Shown: positions 40,515-49,879 of the stretch, one piece after another | Layout of the letters: each line of letters opens with the position of its first letter | How positions within the stretch are numbered: position 1 is the first letter of the stretch | Origin: Pieris napi | Lineage: Eukaryota; Arthropoda; Insecta; Lepidoptera; Pieridae | Assembly (NCBI RefSeq): GCF_905475465.1 | Contig: NC_062236.1 | Span: 2,180,001 to 2,244,000, forward strand | Direction: 5' to 3' | DNA length: 64,000 bases | The notes under the pieces: generated by a model | Told to the model about the DNA's origin: nothing | The model's database searches: none | The model's input: the letters and a program-made list of their open reading frames with translations, nothing else | Program-made: the position numbers and the translations under genes

Positions 40515-40867
40515 TCAGCTTATTTATAAATTACGCGTCACGTTGTTTGTCCGCTATGGACTCCTAAACTACCGAACCGATTTCAATCAAATTTGCACAC
40601 CGTGTGCAGTTTGATCTAACTTAAAAGATAGGATAGCTTACATCTTAATTTATACCCGCAATATTATTTTATTGCAAATTATTTTTTATTAATCACAATT
40701 TTAACAGATGGCGCTGTGTTGAAAGTACGTTTGACATAAGCTACAATTAAATGGCGTAACCACCAAAAAAGCATGGTGGTGTTCTCCTACCGTTTCCCTT
40801 GAATAGTTTACTACTGTTTAATATAACAAAAACCTTAGCCACAGCAACGCTTGGCCGAGTCTGCTAG
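40515..40867 (+). mobile_element. Helitron, non-autonomous (353 bp)
   Basis: A|TCAGCTTATTTATAAATTAC at the start; cgcttggccgagtctg then CTAG|T at the end. The inside has ctaaactaccgaaccgattt and acagatggcgctgtgttgaa, familiar parts of insect Helitrons. Confidence 0.7.
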
Positions 40868-41928
40868 TATTATTATAATTTCACAGTGACGGGGTCGCAA
40901 GACTTTTTTCTTAACTTTTTGGCTTTTTCGTGGTCGCATAAAAATGGAACGATGATCTAACGGTTAGATTCTAACCTTATTACGAAACGCATTTTGCCAT
41001 CCAATAGGTATTACTGGTGTGACAAACATAAAATAAATTGAATGATTTAAATTGAAATACTATATGGTAAACACAGAACACATTGTAATACCAATTATCT
41101 ATTTACATACACTTAATAGCGCAAGACAAGATAATAATTACACGTACATTGTAAGGGTATAATTAAATCTTCTATGATTGAGGAAAAAATCTATGGTTAC
41201 GAATAGGAATTCATTAGTTTTTTGAACAATACCTGTAAACTAAAGTTGCTTTTAGAACACATACATGCGCTCGCATCGGCTATTATCATTGGCAATCATT
41301 TAAGAAAAAAGTGCCTCTAAGTCACATACTATTTCGATCACTTAAAACAGTTAACCTGAGATAAAGTGTGATTTTTTTTAAACCTGTCCGCATATATGTC
41401 TTCTTGTACTATGAAAGTATTTTCAAAATCAGTACAGCAGTTAGAAAAATATAAACAAATTCATAAAATTGGTAGTGTACTTCTAATATATATAACCCCA
41501 TAAAGAGATTTCTAATGGTCAGTCAACGTATCTGTCCTAGAGACAGCGTGCTCCATTATAACATTCGTTAAAAACTTATTAAAATAAATAAAGTCGTTAC
41601 TTATTGCCTATTTCATCATATCCGTAGCAATTTTTTTTAACTTCAACGCGACCTGATTGACGTGACATGCAGCTCCGAAGCGGATAAACCATTTACGACT
41701 ATAATTACTTAATTATACGTGTTCACGTTACATAAAGTAGCGAACTGTTGACTCCCGGTGGTGGTCTTCTCTGAGAGATATGACCTCCTTGTTAAAAGTA
41801 AGAGTATATTCCTCCCTCAAAGGGGTAAAAAAAACTAAAAATGGGTTCCATGGGCTGCGATGACTGTCCTTTTTGGGCGCCCGGTTGGCTGGTTTGCCTT
41901 GGCGATACGGAGTTCATATCTTAATATA
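40868..41928. other. Intergenic, no gene seen
   Basis: AT-rich; no element or exon recognised. Confidence 0.35.
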
Positions 41929-42127
41929 TATAAATTACGCATCACGTTGTTTGCCCGCTATGCACTTCTAAACTACTCAACCGATTTCAAGCAATATAAC
42001 TATATAGGATAACTTACATATATATAATTCCAATGTACGTGTGTATGTCACTTAACTCCTCTTAAACGGCTGGACCGATTTGAATTATTTTTTGTATGCG
42101 TTTGGGTGGAGCCCTGGATGGTTTAGA
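41929..42127 (+). mobile_element. Two Helitron 5' fragments
   Basis: A|TCTTAATATATATAAATTAC with cgttgtttgcccgctatgca matches the 5' part of 40515-40867. From about 42018, cgtgtgtatgtcacttaact and ggctggaccgatttgaatta match the 17700-18031 family. Both lack 3' ends. Confidence 0.55.
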
Positions 42128-42345
42128 TTCACAAATCAGCCCGGCCGATGGCGCTGCAGATCTATGTGCGCATTTAACGATCGGTAGAACGGTGAAGGAA
42201 AACATCGTGAGGAAACCGGCTTGCATTAGACTCAAAAAGTCGACAGCGTGTGTCAGGCACAGGCTGATCACTTACTTGCCTATTAGATTATAAAATGATA
42301 AAGAAAAGAAACAGATACATAAATCCAGACCTAAAAAAGTTGTAG
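42128..42345 (+). mobile_element. SINE body fragment
   Basis: cgcatttaacgatcggtaga, acggtgaaggaaaacatcgt, gaggaaaccggcttgc, aaaaagtcgacagcgtgtgt and aaaaaagttgtagtg: family of 16258, without the tRNA head. Confidence 0.68.
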
Positions 42346-42349
42346 TGTT

Positions 42350-42460
42350 TTTTGCCGCGTACCACCACTATAAGGAATCAGCTGCCCGCCGATGAATCTC
42401 CGAACCAATACGACTTCGTCCTTCAAGAAAAGAGTACCAATTCTTAAAAGAAATAAATTA
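42350..42460 (+). pseudogene. LINE ORF2 C-terminal scrap
   Basis: Translates as SCPPMNLRTNTTSSFKKRVP in one frame. In another it resembles the WNQLPA..FP..YD pattern before the GRQR tail of the LINE at 45990-46845. Frame-shifted and short. Confidence 0.4.
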
Positions 42461-43182
42461 TTTAATGAAATAATGTTTTGTTCTATAATACAAACATAAC
42501 AACTTTAAAATCTATTAATAGAACGTAAAAAAGCATTATTGTACACGATTATAAGTAATAACACCATAGTTATTCAGACAGTATATATAAGGACAATAAT
42601 TACTAATTCAAGTTTGCTAGAGCATTCAATGAATCATTAAATGGTTAAGAAAATAAATTAAAAGACGTTTATAATGTTATAAAACTGGTTTTATGGCTTT
42701 ATGCATTTCATCAACACGTCATTAATGTCACGGTAAATTATGTCAATCAATAGTAAAAATCTTATGAAAAGATTTTTGTTGTTAATGTAAATGTTAACAA
42801 AAAATACTAACTACTAAATGACGTTCTTACAAATCGTTATCGTCTCGATGAGAAATTACTTACGCAAAAACCCACCTAGGAGTTTAGGCACCTCTCTTTC
42901 GAATATTCGCGATTTTAACGGTGCTTATCCGGAGCTGGATATTCGGTAGTGGGCTGATCGGTTTTAGAGAAAGCATTGTTGGGTGCCTATCTCGAACCTA
43001 ATTCGCTGTTTTGCTAATGATTTTTTGCTTTACCAAAAATTTCTGGTAACGTTATTGTATGCTTATTTTATCTTGTGTATATTTTAATATTTTTTTCGTA
43101 ACACTTGTGTTTATTTCAATTGTCATACAGTTTATATGGATTTTGTAAAATATGCCGTAGATTTAATAATAAAATAAGTTTA
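42461..43182. other. Intergenic, no gene seen
   Basis: AT-rich; nothing recognised. Confidence 0.35.
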
Positions 43183-43290
43183 AAACAGAGATTTGTCCTC
43201 TATCAGCAGGAGGCATGGTGAAATAGGAGCACGCACTTACATTTTCGAGTATCAGCAGGAGGCATGGCATACATTCTCGAGGACGATCTC
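43183..43290 (-). repeat. Repeat family A fragment with internal duplication
   Basis: gcaggaggcatggtgaaata and gagcacgcacttacatt match copy 1. The 18-base stretch tatcagcaggaggcatgg occurs twice (43201 and 43250), a small local duplication. Confidence 0.5.
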
Positions 43291-43424
43291 CAAATTCCTG
43301 ATAATAAAATTCATGCAACTAGCGAAAGAGACGTGTTTGGAAACTTGGGTTGAAAAAGAGTGGAATCCTGATCATTCCTTATCTGGCAACCAAATGAAGA
43401 AAGTTTACTGTTGACACTTAAACG

Positions 43425-43790
43425 TTAAGTTCTCCTTTGTTACCTATGGCCAATTGATCTAGACGGCTTTCAAGCTTGGACAATAAAAAAAGACACCGGC
43501 GCTTGGAAGCATTTGAGATGTGGTGTTGTTGTCCCATGCTTCGTATTGTCTGGATCCAGATGGTCTCTATCGGGAAAGTTCTTAATCGAGTTGGAATGTC
43601 GAGAAACTGCGCCATGACCGCTACCATCTCCTTCAATGAATTATAATCGTAAAACTCCAGCGTAAACGGCGTGTAGAAGGAAAAAATCATGGCTTCGTAA
43701 CGGTTGGAAGTGAACGGCGTATTGCGACTGCGGATGAGTTGCTGCATCTAGCACACGACAAGAAATCCTGCACGACACTGACGGCTAATC
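43425..43790 (+). pseudogene. LINE reverse transcriptase fragment
   Basis: The plus-strand frame reads DNKKRHRRLEAFEMWCCCPM, then LRIVWIQMVSIGKVLNRVGM. This is the RRL.AFEMW.WRRML.I.W......VL..L block of insect RTE/CR1-like ORF2 proteins, with stops. The 109-codon ORF on the opposite strand (43418-43747) is its shadow. Confidence 0.65.
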
Positions 43791-44179
43791 CTCAGTAATA
43801 GGGAGGTACTAAAAGAAGAAGGTGCAAACAAAAATAATAACAATGTAAGGAAGACGGAAATATTTAAATAATATAAAATCTTTTTCAGCGTTAAATATCA
43901 ATCACTCAGTTATACATTTATCAAGCATGCCGGATGTTGGCTTTGTATAATTGATTGTAGAATAACATATCATATTAGCTCGAATTGCTCTTTTATACTA
44001 AAGCGTAGTACGCTTTTAACTTTTTAATGATTTATATAATATGTGATTACGATTACGAATGTAATTGCAAAGTCACAAAGAGCAGTAGCGTAAGCGTCCA
44101 ACTATCAATCTTGGGATCGTGCCTTCAAATCCCGGCTGTAACCGATTCACGCACTATAAACTTAATAAATAAATAAAAT

Positions 44180-44651
44180 AAAAATAAAATAAAATAAAAT
44201 AGCCTTTATTGCTGTTTCTATCTTACAATAATACTCATTAATTAATACATGCCTAACATAATTACTTTCTAAATACTTTTCTACTAAATTAAATTTAAAT
44301 TACTTTCGAAGTACTTACTAAATTAAATTGGTTTAATCATTATATGTTCGGCAACTGGATGTTTGTCCTATTCCTGTCTTTTGCTAAACGAGTCCATACC
44401 GGACCAGCTATTTTGTTGAAGTCGTCTTCCCATCTTTTCGTTTGCCTACCTCTTTTTCTTCTGGTATCTCTTGGATACCACTCAGTTACTATCCTTGTCC
44501 ATTTTTCTGTACTTTCTCTCAACATATGTCCGGTCCAACGCCATTTAAGCTGTCTGTAGATTGTGTGTACATTTTTGAATTTTGTTTTCTTTTTAATTTC
44601 TTGTAATTTTACTCTATCTCTTCTTTTTATACCTAAAATACTCCTTTCCAT
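44180..44651 (-). pseudogene. LINE ORF2 C-terminus with 3' tail
   Basis: Minus-strand 103 residues: MERSILGIKRRDRVKLQEIK, LKWRWTGHMLRES, WYPRDTRRKRGRQTKRWEDD, IAGPVWTRLAKDRN. This is the common RTE/CR1-like ending (KW.W.GH..R, RRRGRP..RW.DD). A (AAAAT)n tract at about 44165-44200 is the 3' tail. It is open but only the C-terminal part, so a truncated insertion. Confidence 0.75.
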
Positions 44652-45084
44652 TGCGTTTATATACTATACTCGTACTATAAACTTACTTAGACGCAAATAT
44701 CGACGTGTGTCCGTCACATAAGCACCCCATATGGTACAGAGCCCTGACCAGGCCATTGTTTAAAATAATAAAACACTGTTAAGTTACTGTTTTGATTAAA
44801 AAAGTCTAGATTGCCATGGAGGTTATTGCCGTAACTAACAGTGAAGCCGCAACAATTTTACGTAATAGGATAAATGAGCCGACTGTTAGACTAATCGCAT
44901 GAATTTCGAAGACACCGTCAATTGCTAAAATAGGATGGTATTGGTCAGGTTTCACCGTTTCCTTTGATAAATTTACAGTCAATTCATTGACCTTAAAAAT
45001 TAATTAATAATAATAAAAGCCTTCGATTTCAGTTACACTTAAATACATTCATATTTCTACCATGTCATTAGTTTTAGATATCTG
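44652..45084. other. Intergenic, no gene seen
   Basis: AT-rich; nothing recognised. Confidence 0.35.
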
Positions 45085-45240
45085 TGTGTCCTTTATTTAT
45101 TTATACGTTCTAAAACAATGTGTATGCCTATAAAACACAAGAAAATATGACATCACAAATTTAACACACATCAATTACATTAGAACATAATCAATCTATC
45201 AAAGAAAAAAATAAAATAAAATAATACAAAATAATAATAA
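45085..45240 (-). repeat. Dispersed repeat pair with 29291-29430
   Basis: ttatttatacgttctaaaac, acaagaaaatatgacatcac and acattagaacataatcaatc match the earlier copy in order and orientation. Confidence 0.5.
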
Positions 45241-45828
45241 CAAAAATTAAAAATTTATAATAACTAAAACTAAAAAGATATTCATTTATCTTATCTTATC
45301 ATTTAACTTAACTGCAGACCGTAACATTCGTGTACATTTAGATTTCACCAAATTGTGCGTTTTAATAATTCTGCATAAAGCCGTGCTTTTTACATTTTAC
45401 TAACTGCAGATGTTTGATATATAAAGATTGTTACAGTACTAATATCGCTATTAATATATGGGATCGTATCTAAACATATAAAAGTTGGGGTGGGCCAATA
45501 CTTTTAGTTGTTTTCGTTTAAAACCTTGATAAGAATGTGGGAGTAAAAAGGGTCTGATAATTATATTAAAATAAACTTGATTTAAAAGCCTTATCAAATT
45601 TCTTTTTTATGCAACATTCAGTACTCATTAGAAATAATGCAATTTTGAGGTTAAGTTTAATCTTGGTGCTGTTTATTAAATACTATTAGTGTCTTGGCAT
45701 CTCATAGTTAGACATTTTAAATTTTTGGAAATTACTTAGCCAGCGTAGGTAATGTAGCATTCTAATGGTGAAAGAATTTTTAAAATATGTTATAACTTTT
45801 TTATTTTAGAACAGGGGGAACGCTCAGA

Positions 45829-45985
45829 CTTGCGATTCTGTAACTCACTTTTCGAACTCACACAGCGGTTTTCGCAGCGGCGGTCGCGCTCAAATCAGAA
45901 TGCCAAATCATAAAATGACTGCTTCACGACTGATTTGAGCGCGACCGCCGCTGCGAAAACCGCTGTGTGAGTTACGGAATCGCAA
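45829..45985. mobile_element. Palindromic MITE, copy 2 (longest)
   Basis: cttgcgattctgtaactcac ... gagttacggaatcgcaag, with an internal arm pair ggttttcgcagcggcggtcg and its complement around a short AT centre. Nearly the whole 157 bases can fold on itself. Confidence 0.75.
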
Positions 45986-45989
45986 GGCA

Positions 45990-46845
45990 GCTGTTGTAGA
46001 ACGACGTCAAGGTGATACGGGTCGTATCTCGTATTCTGCCGATGTTCGATGATGAAACTTAGCTGCAAGTATTAATCCGAACAACTCCTCTGAACACTCT
46101 CCATGGTAAATGCGGTAAAAGATGCAGAGAGAACCCATCTCTACGCAGCGCCAAGGGATCAATGTTCTCGGAAAGATATTGGTGTCGATGATTCGAACTA
46201 CTCTTTGATCCATATGGTCAAGTAGAAGGAGCTGACCCTGGGGAGCTTCCGCCCAGAGGTGAGAACAGTGCTTCATGGTTTTTTTTTGTTTTTTTTTTTT
46301 AGGAGGCAAACGGGCAGGAGGCTCACCTGATGTTAAGTGATTCCGCCGCCCATGGACACTCACAATGCCAGAAGGCTCGCAAGTGCGTTGCCGGCCTTTC
46401 AATAATTGGTACGCTCTTTTCTTGATGGACCCTAAGTCGAATTGGTTCGGAAATACTTCAGTGGGCAGCTGGTTCCACATAGTGGTGGTGCTCGGCAAAA
46501 ACTGCCTTAGAAAACGCTCAGTTGTGGAACGACGGACGTCGAGGTGATACGGATGGTATTTTGTATTTTGCCTGGACGTCCGATGATGAAACTCAGCTGC
46601 AGGTATTAGACCGAACAACTCTTCTGAACACTCTCCATGGTAAATGCTGTAGAAGATGCAGAGAGACCCCACATCTCCGCCAAGGGATCAAGCCGCACGG
46701 AAAGTGACTGGTCGTCGACGATTCGAACCGCTCTTCGTTGAATACGGTCAAGTGGAAGGAGTTGTGGGGCCAGCTTTATGCGCAAGCGATATCCCGGAGA
46801 AAGATTCAGATTTTAGCGGCTTGATTATTAATAACTTATTAGTTT
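45990..46845 (-). pseudogene. LINE ORF2 C-terminal region, two overlapping fragments
   Basis: A 221-codon minus ORF (46007-46672) spans two pieces of the same LINE end. Shared words MGSLCIFY.IYHGECSEELFG and L.AA.FHHRTS occur twice. The upstream piece continues RRSTTERFLRQFLPSTTTMW, NQLPTEVFPNQFDLGSIKKR and GRQRTCEPSG. The frame is open only by chance fusion of the two pieces; not a host gene. Confidence 0.75.
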
Positions 46846-47329
46846 AATTACTTGGCGTTAGCTTGACAGCAATAAAGCTTTTAAAATTAAATTTCCCAGT
46901 TCGGTAAATGGTTTTTTGAGCAAACTCAGAAGGCTGCTTTTAATAAACATTTCAAGTCATTAAAAAATCACGTGTGGCGTCCATTTATGGAAGAAAGATA
47001 TCATATAACGATGGAATGAACACGGTAGTCGTAAATATGTTATGAATAATAGAATAATGTTAATAAGAAATACTAATTACATCAGTTGTCTGAGACAAAG
47101 AAGAATTATTCAACTTTACAAAAGTTATTTTTTTAATATTTGTATGGGTTTTGCTTAATTATCATATTACGAGCAAAAAATAGATAACTGGCGCGTACTT
47201 TTGTCACGGTCACAGGTCAACAGATAATATTTCAAAACGTTTTGTTCATATAAGATTATGGATAATAATTGCTTTTTTCATTAGGTAATTCGACATTCGT
47301 AAATTAACATTCTTAATTTTATTATTTTT
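46846..47329. other. Intergenic, no gene seen
   Basis: AT-rich; nothing recognised. Confidence 0.35.
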
Positions 47330-47660
47330 ATGTAATAGGAGGAAAACGGGCAAGAAGCTCAACTGATGTTTAGTGATACCGCCGCTTATGGAGACATTGC
47401 CAGAAAGATCGCAAGTGCGTTGGGGCCTTTTAAGAATTGGTACCTAGGGCCCTAAGTCGAATCGGTTTGGAAATACTTCGTGGGCAGCTGGTTCCACATT
47501 GTGGTGGTGCGCGACAAAAACTGCCTTAAACGCTCAGTTGTGGAACGACGAACGTTGAGGCGTTACGGATGGTATTTTGTATTCTGCCTTGACGTCTGAT
47601 GATGAAACTCAGCTGCAGGTATTAATCCAAAAAGCTCCTATGAACATATCATGCATGTAG
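47330..47660 (-). pseudogene. LINE 3' end fragment, same family
   Basis: agctggttccacattgtggt, cgctcagttgtggaacgacg and gatgatgaaactcagctgca match 46300-46600 with small deletions. Confidence 0.65.
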
Positions 47661-47787
47661 CATGATGTGCCCAGAAAAAAAAAATTGATTAGTCACACCT
47701 TCAAAAATTACCAATGAACTTTTGCTTTATTAAATAAATAAAATTTTGTTTAACACAAATGACACTAGACATGACAATCGAGTTAGT

Positions 47788-47960
47788 TAAAAGAGTTGGC
47801 CTAGAGGCGTGAGCGCCAACCCCGTTCAAATGACGTGTGCACCAATGGACTTTGATAGGCACAGTTGGCTGATCACATACTTGACTATTAAGTATTAAGA
47901 AAAATTAATTATCACAAAAAAGATACAGAAATCTGAAGACTAGACGTGGTTGTTACGTTA
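47788..47960 (+). mobile_element. Degraded SINE
   Basis: gttggcctagaggcgtgagc (A-box-like), gtgcaccaatggactttgat, ttggctgatcacatacttga, aagatacagaaatctgaaga: the SINE of 16258 with most of the middle lost. Confidence 0.55.
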
Positions 47961-49152
47961 CTGGCTTTTTGTGACAAGCGAGATTTTTATGCTGCATTTT
48001 TGTTAAGTAGTATATCAAAAACATTTGAATGTCGGTGTTATAGCTCTAAGCCTCGACTTAGAACTAGAAATTTCGTCAACAATATAAATTAAAAAAAATG
48101 CCTTATAATTTATTCATATATAAGATTCTCTTATCTTCAGCGGCTGAGGCAAACTATGATTCAATGTTCAAGAGATAAAATAATAAATCGTTAGATTGCA
48201 ACAAAGAAATAGTTACAATGGAGTTTATGAAATAGGGAAAAATCTTGAATAAATTAACGAGACCAGACTGTAGAAATGTTTTAGCACGTCACAAAAAATA
48301 CGAAAACTTTTCTGTATATCTTAAAACATAACTAAGTTAAAAAAATACATTACAGTGTTTATTTATACCTTTCCGAAAAGTTTTTTTTTGTTTTTACGTA
48401 TATATACAGAGTGAAATCGTTATCGTTATATAAGGGCAGAGTATCATGCAAATTCGAATGTGAGTGGGCTGTTTTATCTGTATCAAATACTGTTGTCAAT
48501 TATTTATGTTCAACCCGTGAATTTGTTAAGCCGAATGCCGTGGTTTTTTTATTTCAACCTCAATATCTTTCAGACTAACGACGTACTTTACATTTTTTTA
48601 TAAGAACTAACATTAATATGAATATATATTATAAAGAAAATACCAATAAAATCATTACAAATTTATTATCGAGGTACCTGTTGCATTCTATTATCTACAT
48701 GTATTATCATAACGGAATTAAATAACAATAATCATGTATTTCTATGTTTTCATAAAGATATATATAGGAATACTCAGATATATAACTATTATCAAATTGA
48801 TAACAATCGATAATGCTTACGTGCATATGTATTTAAATTTTATGCACGTTAGTCTATACAATTAACAAATTTATCAATATATAATAACTTCAAGGCCGAA
48901 CACTGATGAAAATAGCAATTTGAACAAAACGTGTCTAAAACATACCGTTTCTCATGTTTTTTTTTACTTTTATACCTAATTTCATAATATTAACTTACAT
49001 CAATTAATAATCAAGTAATTCATACATATCAGAGAGCTCATAGCGAACAAAGAGAATATTCGTAATAAAAACAACGACATACTTTTAGTGATAAGAATAT
49101 ACCTACTGATTTCATTAATGCATATGTACTTAATATTTACACTTAAATAGGA
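47961..49152. other. Intergenic, no gene seen
   Basis: Very AT-rich; nothing recognised. Confidence 0.35.
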
Positions 49153-49338
49153 TTATATACAGGTCTTATAATCATTTACACATTTCCAAGACCCTGTGTC
49201 TTTCAATAGTGGTTCAAAATTGAATTTTTCACCCAGTTTCGATTTGACTTTAATATCCGTAACGCTGATGGCAGCAATTTCAAATTGATCCAAAAAGTCA
49301 ATTTTGAAGTCGGGCTGACTCATCTCATTGTAAGTCAT
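49153..49338 (-). CDS. Unrecognised small ORF, possible last exon
   Basis: 61 codons from ATG, beginning MTYNEMSQPDFKIDFLDQFE; later parts KVKSKLGEKF and WKCVNDYKTC. The frame stays open eight more codons upstream (HPSYLRRC) to a TAA, and I find no AG acceptor there. Composition looks protein-like (balanced charge, two late cysteines) but no family is recognised. It lies about 540 bases downstream of the Patched-like gene on the same strand. It could be a decayed or unlisted exon, or chance. Confidence 0.25.
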   Translation of the reverse strand: MTYNEMSQPDFKIDFLDQFEIAAISVTDIKVKSKLGEKFNFEPLLKDTGSWKCVNDYKTCI

Positions 49339-49879
49339 GCATCGACGCAGGTAAGAAGGATGTTAAACAAAAAACGAAACGATGGTGCATTTCGCTTGTG
49401 ATTGGTTGAAAAGTGTTGTAGGTCTGCGATCGGAGTTCAGAGAGTGTTGACCGGCCATAAGGAAGTGAAACAATAGCTTGTTTTTATTTTACATTCTTAC
49501 GTATTGCTTCCTTAATCATACAAATAAACACTGAGTTTTATATATGCCATTAAATTTTCCTTTACAAAGGCTAAGGCCAATGTCACCGAAGCTCATGGAC
49601 AGTCACTTGTTTTTATGGTAATGATAAACCTTCACATATTATTCGACCTCCAATAACTTATGAAACATTATTTCGCTTTGTACATACAAATTGACATATT
49701 AAAATTCAATATCTTAAATTGTAACTTAGAAACCGGTACCTAAATCACATTTTTTGATAACGCCTATCTTATCTGAACTTACAAAAATCAGTAGTAAAAC
49801 ATAATTACTTTATAACATTCAACACAATGTCTTTAAATCACTGTATCACAATTTTTACTCATTAAACTAAAACATAATC

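Noticed and set aside
43418..43747. A 109-codon minus-strand ORF that might be a receptor or other gene
   Set aside because: The plus strand of the same bases translates to the RRLEAFEMW block of a LINE reverse transcriptase, so the minus frame is a shadow.
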